Assembly (NCBI GenBank): GCA_963969595.1
Contig: OZ018408.1
Coordinates: forward strand, 28,706,108 to 28,770,107
DNA: 64,000 nt
From: Neckera pumila
Lineage: Eukaryota; Streptophyta; Bryopsida; Hypnales; Neckeraceae
Reading direction: 5' to 3'
The notes under the pieces were generated by a model. The model saw only the letters and a list, made by a program, of their open reading frames with translations. It did no database searches and had not been told where the DNA came from. Made by a program: the position numbers and the translations under genes. This document shows positions 1 through 11,575 of this stretch, piece after piece (positions within the stretch are counted from its first letter, which is position 1; each line of letters begins with the position of its first letter).

Positions 1-852
1 AGCTTTAAAAAAAATTCATTTGCATATCCAATCGTAGGATCTTATACTTTACTAGTATATGAATACGTGGAAGAAATTTCAGAAACTTTGACTATGTAGA
101 TTGCAAGATATATGCATTTAAAGGGAAGAAAATAAGTTTTTTTGCACCTTTCTTGACTAGATTTTTTGGCTTTGAATCTTTTTAGTTCAAATTTTTTGCA
201 CTATTGATTATGGTTTTCTACTTATTTATGTTAATTGGTTGAGTTGAAAATCTACCAAAAAAATTTAGGAAAAAAATCACTTAATCTTCAATCATGAACA
301 AATTGTTAAGTAGAGATAGGTTCAAGATTGAAGAAAAAACTAAATTGCTAATAGCTTTTAGATGGAATTGAATCACAATAATCCCAACGGTGAGATTGTT
401 CTAGCAAGTAAATCTAACCCTTTCTAATAACTTTTTTAGAAAAATTTCAAAAGTTGCATTCGAAACTAAGTTTTACAAGTTATTTTTTCAAGAAAAGTCT
501 TAGATTGCCCAAAAAACTAAGATTGTCCATAATTTTCTCATTATTGGTCCAAATTGAATGAAACAAAGCTTTACATGTAGACAAAAATATAATCTTTGAG
601 GAAAAATTTTGAAAAAAAGATATTTTGACTTTCTGTGATTTTTTTTTGTATTGCCCGCCAAACTCCATTTTTGCTTATTGTACCATAACTTTTTCTCCTG
701 GGCATCAATCAAAATAAAAATTATATATTCACAAAGCTCTCGCAAAAGTACACAACCTTAAAAATTCCCAAACAGTATCACTAAAAATTGAGACAGTAGG
801 AACCTACCCGGATCCAAATTGTCCCCCGAGGAGACAAACGGTCCTTTAGGGG
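1..852 (+). mobile_element. TTAA-type non-autonomous element, left end cut by window edge
   Basis: The right terminus (GGTCCTTTAGGGG at 840-852, followed by TTAA 853-856) and the interior match the complete copies at 11576-12503 and 19481-20392. Shared blocks include the stretch around 30-120 (a 'taggatctta...tagtat' block followed by 'gattgcaagatat') and the subterminal 'tgtcccccgag' box near 820. About 100 bp of the left end lies outside the window. There is no coding capacity beyond chance ORFs. I infer a non-autonomous DNA element mobilised in trans. Confidence 0.8.
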
Positions 853-931
853 TTAATATTGACGATTTTTTTTTTTTTTTGCCTTAGTCAAACTTGCATG
901 GTTGACCCAAACAATGCAACTAACTACATTA

Positions 932-1325
932 GGGGTAGTCACAACAGGTTTAGAGCCGCGGTGAACAATGAATATTCATGCCGTGGCAGTGTAGGATTGG
1001 CTTCCTTTGGTTGGAATATTCTTAGCGTGACATTGATTGTTCACCCTCAACATCCACCTTCGGAGGTGAAGGTTGAGGGTAAACAATCAATAGTACGCTA
1101 AAAATATGCCTTTGCTTCTTCTTTATTGGCTCCAAGAGTCCTGCCAATTACCTCCGTCCAACCAACGAGTGACTCCAATATCCATTATTCATTGTTCTAA
1201 CGAGTCGACAAAGAGGGTGGTCACAGCATGTTCACAAAACGTGTCTTCTCATTGGTTCCACGAAACACTCTACAATATTGAATATTCATTGTTCACAACG
1301 GCTCCAAACCTGCTGTGACTACCCC
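932..1325. mobile_element. MITE with ~50-bp inverted termini and possible TA target duplication
   Basis: The sequence from 932 (GGGGTAGTCACAACAGG...) is repeated inverted up to 1325, with arms of about 50 bp that differ at a few positions. TA flanks both sides (930-931 and 1326-1327), which fits a TA-targeting (Tc1/mariner-like) element, but two bases are weak evidence. A second hairpin (1022-1100) sits inside it. It lies about 700 bp upstream of the zinc-ribbon gene. Confidence 0.6.
1022..1100. repeat. Internal foldback hairpin nested in the 932-1325 MITE
   Basis: The left arm starts TTAGCGTGACATTGATTG and the right arm ends with its near-complement at 1100. The centre is 'ccacctt/cggaggtg'. 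Arms of about 39 nt meet almost without a loop. It is probably a nested foldback element or part of the MITE interior. Confidence 0.6.
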
Positions 1326-1689
1326 TATTAAAGACTTCCGAGGCCCAATCATGGATAGTAGGCAGCAACTCCCCAGCCGACCTAGCAACATTCGTCGCAC
1401 CCTCGCCTTGGCAGACGGCGAGCGTTGTTGGTACTCACTAGTCACTAGTCACCACATGACATGTCACCGCCCTCGTTCGCCACCACCGCAAACCCGCAAA
1501 AACTATCTCCCACGTCATGCGCCCCCCATTGGGTGGGCCTCTCCACTCTCCAGGTGGCGCACACCCGCCTCACTCGAAGCTTCTTCCCGCCACCGTCGAT
1601 GCCAACACCAAGTCCTCTTCATAACCAACCTTCATCGCGCACTCCACCACCAAACAATCTTTCTTCCAATCTTCGATACAGTAGTTTGA

Positions 1690-2035
1690 ACGGACCCATT
1701 TACGTTAACGAGCAGGCACATTCAAGCTTTTTTTGAGACACTTCTTACAGATCGGAGCTCCTTCTCAGTCTTCGTTTTGGTGGAGCGGTCCATTTTCTTC
1801 AGGTAGAACTGCAATTAGGGTTTTCAAGTTCTGGATTCTGGTTCTGTTTTGGCAAAGTTTTGATAGAGTGGGTGGGATACAGTACAGTGATTGTTACGGT
1901 AGGGTGGTTGGTGGAAGTTTAACGTGAGTTGGGTTTGAAATTTTGGGTCTAATTGGAGTACTCTGTGCTTTGGGTTTTACAGGAAGCTAGGGGACTTGTT
2001 GATCGTGAGAGAGTGATTTGATTTGATCGTCCACC
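1690..2035 (+). promoter_or_regulatory. Probable promoter and 5' leader with a short leader intron (1924-1982)
   Basis: This GC-richer stretch precedes the zinc-ribbon ORF. A consensus-like donor (gtgagt at 1924) and an acceptor after a T-rich tract ('gggttttacag' ending 1982) define a possible 59-nt leader intron. I see no convincing TATA box. The start context is 'ccaccATGG' at 2036, a strong eukaryotic initiation context. Confidence 0.35.
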
Positions 2036-2227
2036 ATGGTTTGCTGTTTAGTCTGCGATGAGTCGAAGAAGGTGGTCGGCAGTCAGCCTACCAATGGCGT
2101 GTGTAGGAACTGCGGCGGACCCATTAGCGCTGTGCGAGTGCGCAGCATGTTCCGCCTCTGCTTCATTCCGGTCTGCTGCTCCAACAAGAACCGCAGCATT
2201 TGTTCTCGATGCGGGACGCAGTCCTGA
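2036..2227 (+). CDS. Small zinc-ribbon protein (63 aa, single exon)
   Basis: A 63-residue cysteine-rich protein beginning MVCCLVCDESKKVV. Cysteine pairs CLVC (residues 4-7), CRNC (about 23-26), the CC pair (about 48-49) and CSRC (about 56-59) suggest two zinc knuckles. The arrangement, a CxxC box, a GVCRNCGG turn, a hydrophobic FRLCFIPV segment and a final CSRCG, resembles short plant proteins of the zinc-ribbon_15 type known only as uncharacterised. No function can be inferred beyond zinc binding. The ATG sits in a strong context, and the reading frame is GC-rich compared with its surroundings. A possible 3'-UTR intron could end at 'tgtacag' near 2297. Being short and one-exon, it could still be a fragment of a longer gene. 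Confidence 0.6.
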   Translation: MVCCLVCDESKKVVGSQPTNGVCRNCGGPISAVRVRSMFRLCFIPVCCSNKNRSICSRCGTQS

Positions 2228-3518
2228 AGCTCGAGTATTTTGAGCGTGGACTTGGATGTTTCTTTCTTGATTATTATTTTTTTTTTCTTGTGTACAGATC
2301 TAGAGTTGTGTACTACAAGAAATGTGATTAAGCTAAGATGGCCGACAGTATTCTGGTCGGCGTGTATAGGTGGTTACCGCCAATTTTTAGTATATGGTGA
2401 AGCATTGCGTGGAAAAGACCCTTCGCCTTGGAACGAGGCTGAGTTTTTAGAGCGATATGGTAAATAAATGTTGCTCTCGTAGGTGTGGGCTAAATGTTTA
2501 AGCACAGTTCGATTTCTTGTCACATCTTATTTGTGACTTTGTAAGAACTGTCCCTGAGGGTAATGAATTGAAAGTCGATTTTTGAAGCTTCAGCGAGATT
2601 GTTTCGTACTCATCCATCATGCTCTTCATGTATCAATCTGTATCTTCACCGCTTCCAAAGATCATTTTGAAAATTTTATGTTACTACTCCGTTGAACTTT
2701 TCAGTCGTTTTAAGAACCGGCTCAATTCCTACAAAAATTGTTAGTATGCGGTTTGACTAAAGCTACCATTAATTGACAGCTTCCATGATCATATTCTCTA
2801 TAACAACCCTTTCGTCAAATTGTTCATGCAAGCTCCAATTTCACCACGTGGCATACACAGTTCTGCTTGAACTTAATTAATATTTTGAGTTGTAGATTGA
2901 ATTTTAGATCCTCGCATACTGTTGATTTAGGTTAAGTTTCAAGCTACCTAATCTTTGAAAACTGTATTCCGAGAATTTATTCGATTCAGGTTTCTACATT
3001 TTTCGTGTTACTGTAGTAACCCATGAATCGACAAACAGCCTTGCCTGCTCCTGTGCATAGTAGTGCTAGGTTTGGTTATTCGCCTGAGACACAAATTGAT
3101 GTATATCTCCTGCGAAGGCTGATGGGTAGATGAGTGCCAGGGGGAGTATACCATTCTCGGGCCTTTAGCTAAGAGCATCTGTGGAATTCGTTTTTATCAA
3201 TTTAAGATGGAGTATCTGATATGAGGCTCATGGAGTTTCACGATATAGATCTGTATTTCTTGCGTGAAGCTACATCTGGCAGCTTGCTATCTAGACCTGC
3301 ACGCGTTGCCTTGGTATTGCATTACTTCCTCGGTTGGCGCAACTCCATATGTTAAGAAAATCAATGCAAACCCGATCCTTAATACGATAGGTTTAACCGT
3401 TTATGATATGTCTGTAATCTCTGAAACCCTTCCTGGATCCACAGTGTTTTTACCGTTTACCTCAAATTTACTAGAGCTAGGGTGTCGACAACTGCGCAGA
3501 GCGGAGCTGGTGCAATTA
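2228..3518. other. Presumed 3' UTR, then intergenic DNA without a supported gene
   Basis: The first ~300 bp may be 3' UTR of the zinc-ribbon gene (AATAAA at 2463-2468). The rest has only short open frames without splice or family support. I see no other structure. Confidence 0.5.
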
Positions 3519-3627
3519 GGGCCTCTTCACACTATGGTTGTCCAAGTCGAGAGGCCGTGGGACTATGCAGTATGATTGGTGGAACCGACGGACTCTCGAC
3601 TTGGACAGCCATAGTGTGAAGAGGCCC
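3519..3627. mobile_element. 109-bp Tourist-like foldback element with TTA target duplication
   Basis: Arms of ~35 nt (GGGCCTCTTCACACTATGG... and its inverse ending GAGGCCC) differ at one position and enclose a ~39-nt loop. TTA occurs directly outside both ends (3516-3518 and 3628-3630), the duplication made by PIF/Harbinger elements. The transcript would fold like a microRNA precursor. High arm identity suggests a recent insertion. Confidence 0.7.
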
Positions 3628-4976
3628 TTAATTCTCTAAATCTGTGGGTGCTTTTCATCGACAATTTGAGAAAAATACTGAAAAATGTTACTAACATTTT
3701 GATAAAAGATATGATAAACATAAAAATTGGAGTAATTAAGCCAGTCTCTAAACCCTTACAAGTTCATAGAAAACTATTTAACGGATTTTTTGTAAAATTA
3801 AAAAATATACCTTTACTTGCACTGCAGGGAAATTGTGCAATGTACGGAGCCCTGGAATATTGCGGCCCTATCATGAAGGGAGTCGGCCCAAAATTATGGA
3901 TGAAAAGGTGTGCTCTTCGTTTTTGCAGTTTCATAGAAAGTTATTCATCAAGACATTTTAACCTTACAGTCCCTTCGAGTAAAGGGAACTAGTCAAAAGC
4001 TATTAGAAGAGAAAAGATTTGTAAATTCTCACTCATACATTCAACAAAAACAAATGAATCCTCTGATACTTTCAACTTTTAACTTGCATGGGACATTTTC
4101 TAGACATGGCACAATAATCACACCCTTGCATATTATTGTTGTGATTTTCCACCTGAACCATTAGTTGACGTCACAATGAGTATTCATTCATCCAAGCAGT
4201 TGAGTAGGAAGAAGGGTTAACAAGGATTACGTGTATTTGCAACAAACAGCCCCAACTGAAAACTCTTGATGGCAAAAGGTCGAGTACATCAACAAAAGAA
4301 CCTCACTCTCAACTATACATAAATTGGAATTGAAGAACCCAGAATTTTGTAATACCCATTCCAGTATCAATCAGAGTGTACATAGCTTGGTGGGAGGAAG
4401 GTCCCTCTCTTCAAGCCTTGCAGGAACTAGAATCCTTGCAATATCCTCCACAACACTTCTGATAAACTTGATGCAAATATCTCCCAAACCAGTGAATGGT
4501 ATGCACTCACACTGTTTTTCATTTCCGAGATTTGCTCAAACTAGCTATTTGAGTCCCCGCTCTCAACACTTCACTACTTCCTATAAACCATCGACATATG
4601 CGCGAAGTACTAGACAAAACCAGGCGGATTTCATAAAAAAAAATTAAGTCACTTGCAGTCATTCTAAGCGCTCTCAAGTCATTGAGCGCAACTCTAAACT
4701 TGCTGACCACAATATTGCATCATACGGCCTGGAGCGATTGATCATGTGCAAGTACCCATTCTACCACTCTACTCAGTTCGCTCAGCCTCGAATGCACTGG
4801 AGCTATGAGAATGCCTTCCAACTTCTTTTTGCGCAACAGGCTCCCCTTGAGTCGTATCATACTCACTATCAACAACTGTCAACACGGACGAACAAGATTC
4901 GATCTTCAGATACTTAAAAAAACGAACATTCAATCTGAAACATCTGAATGTCAAGCTAATTTCAAGCTAATAACCA
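3628..4976. other. Intergenic, nothing recognised
   Basis: The longest open frame (3648-3992, +) is AT-rich, resembles no family I know and has no splice context. Nothing else stands out. Confidence 0.5.
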
Positions 4977-5165
4977 CAGGGAACCTGGACCGATTCACTG
5001 GGCAGTGAGTGGTACAAAAAGAGGGGTGAATGTGGAGTGAATTTTTTCTTAATAAGGAAAGTCAAGGTCAACACTTGCCACTTGCCTTGTTTGGACAAAA
5101 TTCACTCCACATTCACCCCTCTTTTTGTACCACTCACTGCCCAGTGAATTGGTCCAGGTTCCCTG
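4977..5165. mobile_element. Near-perfect foldback element, 69-nt arms
   Basis: The left arm 4977-5045 and right arm 5097-5165 are inverted copies with a single mismatch (68 of 69), around a 51-nt loop. The outer ends read CAGGGAACCTGGACC. I could not settle the target duplication; TAA at 4971-4973 and 5167-5169 is one option. It lies in the 3' flank of the minus-strand gene at 5644-6684. If transcribed it would form a long duplex able to feed small-RNA production. Confidence 0.8.
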
Positions 5166-5643
5166 TTAACTGTCATTTTTTCAGATCATTTCGCAAGCAT
5201 TTGGGGACTCCATGGCTTGGCCCTGGAGGATACTATCGTTCTGGAACTGATCTTTTCCTAAACTGTTTGCAGCAGCAATTCATCTCTTCCAGTACACTTA
5301 GTTGACCTTCAATTAGCAAGTTGGGTTTAAGCATGACTTGGCAAAATGTTTGTGGCTGCTCATCTTTAACTGGAAATGGGGTTAATTACCGTCACTTATA
5401 GTCACATAGAACGGTCAACAACCCCTACTTTAAAATTGCGTAGGAAATTCATATATAGTATAAACAATTTGATCTCGGCTGTAGTATCGTGGAAAGTGAG
5501 CTCTCCACAACTCTACATTGATCTCTCAAAGAAGCCGAAAGCGTCTTTCTTCATATTGTTTGAAATGCTTAGAGTGACGCGAATAGAATCCTCCAGCAGA
5601 AAGGCAAATGTGCACTATTAGAGGGGAAGGATTACGGAAGAGT

Positions 5644-6684
5644 TCACTTACAAGCATCGGCATTCTGATCCCGCTCCGCGGTTGCACCCCGTTGCATCTC
5701 CATCTTGTCATGCTTCTTTTTCAAGATGGCTTTCACCGTCTCTCCGTACCTCTCTCCATAGCCCATATCCGACGCTCGAGTGGCGTACCCAATACCGTAA
5801 GACTCCTCCATGTCGTCCCTGCAGCAAAAACAAAGTATTGTTGAGTATGTAGGGTCTCCAGACAAAGTTCAAAACTGCGTTTCATCCAAAGGTGCAGCAG
5901 TCTACTTGGCTCAGAATCAGCAACCATATCGGGTCACCACTTTGACAGCTCCGGGACATGAGTTCCATTGCCTCCATATCCTTCCCGGCCCAGCTGGGTT
6001 GCAATGCTTACCACATTGTGAAAGGAAATTTGAATGGTAATTTACATTGTGGATGCTCAGTAACTCATACACGGCTTATACAACTCAGCAAGTACCATCA
6101 CATTCTGTAGCAAATTAAAATTGCTCAAACTCATGTGCTGACCCACTCTTAACAGAGCACACACTGAACAGCTGGTTCTTACAATTCACACTAAAAGCAA
6201 TCAATCGGTGTTCGCGGCTTCCGAAAAACACGGTACATTGTAATGAGATTTGAAAATTAGTAAGCATAACCTACACGCAATTGAGGTCCCCAGTCATGAG
6301 CATGGCGCATGAACAAAACCTAACCTTCGAACTAACATGAGCCAGCACTTAAGGTTTGCTGCACTAAGGCTTCTGCAACAAATTCAAGGAAAATTCTTGG
6401 ATTTCCAGTGCACACGAGTGGGTGCAACTAGACCTGTAAGCCTTGCGCGTATCGGGATGGCTGGCGGACGCGATCTCGTCTTCGTCTTCCGACTCCACCT
6501 CCACTTTCGGGTTCTGACCAGCGACTTGCTCGATTTGCTCCCCTGCTCGGGTCACCATATGGCCTTTCCACGCCACTGCGAATCCTCGCGCATAGTGCAA
6601 TTTCAGAGACATATCGCCATACCGGCCACCCAAGTGGCTAAACAAACTGGTCCGCGGCGCAACAGCCATCAATGCTTTCTGCAT
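5644..6684 (-). CDS. Unrecognised 141-aa protein, two exons
   Basis: Exon 1 is 6684-6434 and exon 2 is 5818-5644. The donor is ACAG|GTCTAG, the acceptor 'tttttgctgcag|G', and the junction makes one Arg codon (phase 2). The predicted protein begins MQKALMAVAPRTSLFSHLGG. It has an acidic stretch (VEVESEDEDE, about residues 54-63) and an exon-2 half rich in Gly, Tyr and Glu (YGIGYATRASDMGYGERYG), ending in a charged, probably helical tail. The start is chosen because the frame is closed by a TAA about 72 nt upstream and this is the first ATG. The open frame upstream of the ATG also looks protein-like (EPFEHWPYRYQF), so a missed 5' exon is possible. I do not recognise the family. No membrane segment is evident. 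Confidence 0.55.
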
Positions 6685-7139
6685 GGCGACAGTGAATTGG
6701 TACCGGTAAGGCCAGTGTTCGAACGGCTCGATCTCGATGGACCCATGAATAATTTACCATTCCCCAGCTCGATCCAGAATCACTGCAATCGCGACGAAGA
6801 GGAACTTTTGGAAATGCAAAAGAGGTTGACAGAAAAATGGGCTCCAAGGAAGATGGGTTCCAAGGGAAATCGGCTCTGGAAGAAAAGAGGCGCAATTGGA
6901 AAGTGAAGGTGGCCATGGGTGGGACTGTGGGAGGCAGAAGGGAATGCAGGGGTGTCGATGCCACGTGGCACTGACCTTAGAACCCAAGTGGAATGCAACA
7001 GCCCAGGTGGCTGTATTGGCGTTCCCAACCAGGCCGGTCCACACTCGGCAGAATGTCAGAACCACCCATAGTCCACCACTTAACCCCTAAATGATGGACC
7101 CATGCACTGCCCATCACTCAATTTGCTGCCATGTTGCAA
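6685..7139. other. 5' flank of the 5644-6684 gene
   Basis: This is GC-richer than the DNA to its right. Several overlapping open frames on both strands are not supported by splice phase. A lone 'TTAACCCCTAAATG' at 7080-7093 resembles a TTAA-element terminus, but I found no partner end. Confidence 0.4.
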
Positions 7140-7563
7140 CTAAGGTAAAAGATCCCATTGCAGTCAGAATTAGGAGTGTGCCTACATGCCATTGCTGAAA
7201 TTTTTCAAATTTTTTCCCACACAAAGATAAGTGTGAGAGACAGTGAGGGCATTTGAAATTATATTTTTTGGACTAAGTATGAATTAGTTCTGAATTTTTG
7301 AAGTGATCAGCCCATAGGAGTTTGTAGGCTACTTCATGACCAACAAAATCTGAATCCAATAGTCACAACATTTTCAAACATGGAAGACCTAAAAAGTCAA
7401 TTTTTACAAAGAGTTTTACACTGAAAAGTTGGAAGTACCTATTGAGGTCACTAATTACTCCATAACTACCATGTAAGGCATTGATTGTGGTCTAAAAAAC
7501 CACAATGGGGTCATTAGATGTCCATCATGGGTCATTTGACCGCAATGGGGTCATTTACCTTAG
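7140..7563. mobile_element. 424-bp MITE-like inverted-repeat element
   Basis: The ends CTAAGGTAAAAGATCCCATTG (7140) and the inverse of CTAAGGTAAATGACCCCATTG (to 7563) match over ~26 bp with a few differences. The interior carries further copies of the 'caatggggtcatt' motif. No target duplication was resolved. Confidence 0.5.
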
Positions 7564-9663
7564 ATAGGTATGAAAAAATTTATATTTATTTTTCAGAGAT
7601 GAAATTACATGTTTTCTGTACTTCACAAAAAATTTAGATTTTTTGGTGGAAATTTGATTTTTTGAGAATTTTTGAGGAAAAAGTGAAGAAAAATAACATC
7701 AAAAGAAATTAATTTCAAAAAATCTGAAAATTTGACCATGTGTGGATATTACAATGACAAACATCATGATTAGTGTAAACTCAATGTCATTTTATAATTA
7801 GAAAATAATAGTAATATATCCAAAAGTTCAAATTGCAATATAATATTCAATATTAGGAATTTCAAAGTTCAAATTGAAGTAGAAACTAGACTAGATGACC
7901 TTTATTTTGTTAGTTATGTTCAAACTCAAAAAATATTTTTTTTGTGGAGAAATTTTAGATTTAAAGCAAGGAGCAACAATTTTCTAAAATATATTAAAAT
8001 AGCATATTTTGTGATCCGTTTTTTTACTAACTTCTCAATTATGTGAAGACAAACACTCGCAAGACTACAAACACAATTGGATACTCTTCATAACCCAACA
8101 TGAAAAGGCAACAAGAAAAATCCAAATGAAAAATACTTTCAAATTCTTTGCAGTTGATTACATTGTCATCTGAACGCCACAGAATAGCACTGGTGGCATT
8201 CCTGGGTTAAATTTTCTTTGCGTAACGTAGAATACAATCGACTATTTTTCTTTTGCATGGGGGAGGCAACCCATTTTTGATCACTTAAGGAATTACACAT
8301 ATCTACATGGTGGATTTCTTCAATGGGGAGATTTTTTTGGGTGCAAAAATAGAGTTCATAAGGTTTCCATAATTTTCCAAATTTTTATTTCTCAAAATGT
8401 ATTTACTATGAATTTTTTGGTTGAAGATTCTATTTGACCCATTCTGGTCATAGGTACTTTCATATTTCCAACCAAGGGCTGGTTGCAAAATCCATCAAGG
8501 GTTGGTTGCAATATTGAGATTCTTGGAGGCAATTATAATGTGCCACAATTGCCTCGGGAACCATGCCATAACTAATCAATGTTCATCTCCTCCTTCACGG
8601 GAAGTAAACAATATATATGGCATTGTTTCAATTAAATCAAAACTCCATTTTTTGTGATTTTTTTATTTAATTTTTGTGGTTTTACATGATAATTCATACT
8701 GATGAATCTTTAAATTTGATTGTGAAGATACGTAGGAAACATCCATATGCACATCTTTCCTTCAACAAGCATTTTCAAAGAAGTTTTACAATTCCCTCTA
8801 TACAAATTTCAATGTTGGCATGACAATACCCTAACTTTGGAAAATATATAGTTCTTTTATTATAATTAGATTTTGGCAAAATATTTTTATCATTACACTC
8901 AAATATACAAAATAGATATAATGTGAGTTTATAAAAATAGGTATTGTCTACTTCTTGATTATTAGTCACGCTAGAGAGCTAATGTATACAACCCCGACCC
9001 CGACCCCGACATAGAGGTCTCAATAGCGGTTTAGTTTTGGGAGGTGACACTATAATGGGTCCTTTCCAAATTATTAGATATAGGAGAATGTTCTATATAC
9101 TAAAATTTCAATGAGGAGGGTGGAGGCTAACGGAGAGGCCTTATTTTGTAGTCATGATTTTCAATGAGTAGAGCCTTCTCCATATATGAAGCATCAATAA
9201 AAAATTCTTCATTGATTTGAAAGAAAGAATTTTTCTATAATCCTTAGTTCCAAGGTTATTGTAAAACTACAAATTCCCTTCTCATCCTAAAATTTAATTG
9301 GGAAATTTTTGAAAATGCTTTATGGTTGAGTGAGTATCACCCTCAAAAATGGAATTTTAAGAATAATAAAGTCATTTTACACTCATATAATGTAAAGTAT
9401 GGAAGAAACATTATTTTACAATTCATTCACCGAAATGCAAAAATATCATATTACTTTGAAATGTAATTCTTTTGGAAGAATTTTAGCCAACTTCATCCAT
9501 GCAAAATAGAGAATATGTGCAAAACATTTCAATATTGCTGTCTTGAATCCCAATTCTAGGAAAAGATGCCATAAATCAAATCTCAATTATGAAAGGATGT
9601 TTTTACTAATGGAAGGACTTGCGTATAATAAGTACAAGATGTAGTCTAATTGAAGCATCTTAA
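7564..9663. other. AT-rich gene-free stretch
   Basis: No supported gene. There is a short (CCCCGA)3 run near 8993-9010. Poly-A and poly-T tracts are frequent. The 8303-8488 and 8775-8969 open frames are short, AT-rich and unsupported. Confidence 0.5.
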
Positions 9664-11489
9664 CCTCTACAGTCCCATTGTTCCCTAGGGACAAAGTGGA
9701 TTTTGGGCACGTTCCTATGGTCTCAGTACTTGCTGTAATTTTTTGATTTTTTTATGAAAATAGAAAGATACATTGGTTTTTTGGGAATATAATTTTTATT
9801 TCAATTGGTCAATGGGAGAGAAAGTTATGGCACAATAAGTCCAAATTTCAGTTCGGCGGACTAAAAAAAATCCCAACAAAAGTTAGAACAAAAGATTTTA
9901 ATAATTTATTTTTCATAGATTGTATTTTGTCTACAAGGAAAACTTTGATTCATTCCATTTGACTTTGTCATGTGAAAGTTATAGACAATTTTATTTTTCA
10001 GGCAATCAAAGCATTTTCTAGAAAAAATAACTTAAAGGATTCATTTTTAAATTCAATTTTTCCAATTTTTCAAAAAGAAAGTTCCACAAGGTTAAAAGTT
10101 CTTCCTAGAACAATGTCACTATTGAGATAAGTGTGCTTCATTCCATCTTAGAGCTATTAATGGTTTAGTTTCCTTTTCAATCTTGAATCTATTTTTCTGT
10201 TTAATAAATTTTTAATAAGTAAAAATTAAGTTGTTGTTTTTTGAATATTTTTCTTTGACTTTCAATTCAATTCTTCAACATAAAAAATTAGAAATTCAAA
10301 ATCAATATAGCAAAAATTTTAAACTAAAAAGAGTTAGAGGCAAAAAATCTAGTCGAACAAGGTGTAAAGAAACTTATTTTTTTCACTTTAATCCCTCAAG
10401 GACCAATTGAAGTCTTTTTTCTTGCCAAAAAACACTCAAAATTGTCATTTCTATAGCAAAGAGTAAAAAAATTTAAAATTGTTCTTTTTGCACATATAAT
10501 TGTAGGATCTTATCTAACTAGTATAAAAATGTGTGGAACTTTTTTAGAAATTTTGACCGTAGAGATTGCAAGATATCTGCGTTTAAAGTGAAAAAAACAA
10601 GTTTTTAGTACATTGTAGGACTAGATTATTTGACTTTGAACTTTCTTAATTTTAATTTTTTGCACTACAAATTTTTGAGCTTTAAATCTTCATGGTGGAG
10701 AACTGAATTGAGAGTATAGGAAAGAAAATTCAATAAAACTTAATTTTCTTTCTTTAAATTTTTTTAAAATAGAAGTAGGTACAAGATAGAAGGAAAATCT
10801 AAATTAATAATTCTCTAAGATGGAAGTAGAATGCACCAATGGTAAGATTGCAAATTAACTAAACCATGTGGAATTTTTTTTTGTTGAAAAATTGTAAAAA
10901 TTGCATTCAGAATTGAATCCTACACGTTATTTTTTTAGGAAGATGCTCTGAATTGCTTCCAAAACAAGATTGTCTATAACTTTCTCATAACAAATCCAAA
11001 TGGAATGAATCAAAGCTTTCATGTAGAAAAAAAATAAAATCTATGAGAGAATTTTTTTTTAAAATTTCAATTCTTAAATTTTTTTTTTTGCTGCCCCCTT
11101 TCTCCTATTTTGAGCTTATTTGGGCAAAACTTCTTTTTCCGGGCACCAATTGAGAAAAAATTATATTTGCACAAAGCTAATAAAATTTTCTATCTTTTAA
11201 AAAGTTTCAACAAAACAAAACAAAAGTTCAATCCGTAGGTACCTACCCAAAATTTCCATTTGTCTTCCAAAGGAACAATGGTCCTTAAGGGAGTAAATGC
11301 AAATATCTTACAATCTACGCAATCAAAGTTTCTAAAATTTCTTCCACACATTCTTACTCTAGTCTTGTACAAAATCCTATGGTTAGATATGCAAAAGAAA
11401 TATTTAAAAATTTTGTTTGCCCTTTGCAATAGGTATGGCAATATTAAATGTTTTTTTTATGGAAAAATGACCTTGCAAGACTGTAGGGG
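9664..11489 (-). mobile_element. TTAA-type element A, reverse orientation, split by a nested copy
   Basis: TTAA flanks at 9660-9663 and 11490-11493. Read on the minus strand, the left part is 11489-11297 and the right part 10391-9664. Together they make ~921 bp, like the intact copies. The interruption at 10392-11292 is another member of the family. Joining the parts restores the 'cactttaaa' block seen uninterrupted in other copies, so the nested copy entered a TTAA inside this element. The terminal bases are eroded (CCTCTACAGTCCC), consistent with an older insertion. Confidence 0.8.
10392..11292 (+). mobile_element. TTAA-type element B, nested inside element A
   Basis: The termini TCCCTCAAGGACC and GGTCCTTAAGGGA are inverse except at one position. 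The left flank is TTAA (10388-10391) and the right flank GTAA (11293-11296), a one-base-decayed duplicate. The length is 901 bp. The host sequence continues exactly across the insertion. This gives direct evidence that the family targets TTAA. Confidence 0.85.
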
Positions 11490-11575
11490 TTAAATATATG
11501 AGTCCTTACAAGACATTTTGCTTATACCAAACAACTTAGAATTGGTCCATTATACTCATGCACTTATGCATTTAA

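Noticed and set aside
859..1736. Several overlapping + strand open frames (859-1101, 1106-1318, 1315-1689, 1461-1736)
   Set aside because: They overlap the MITE and each other in different frames, have no family similarity and no splice support.
3648..3992. 114-codon + strand frame
   Set aside because: AT-rich, unrecognised, no upstream exon or conserved motif; likely chance.
6337..6906. 189-codon + strand frame
   Set aside because: Antisense to the better-supported minus-strand exon at 6434-6684, where splice phase and composition favour the minus strand.
6638..7065. Minus-strand frames that might be an upstream transit-peptide exon of the 5644-6684 gene
   Set aside because: They are in the wrong frame and an in-frame TAA blocks a direct join; no plausible intron reconciles them.
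7080..7563. TTAA element starting at the TTAACCCCTAAATG of 7080
   Set aside because: No partner right end and the interior does not match the family; the 7140-7563 inverted repeat is explained separately.
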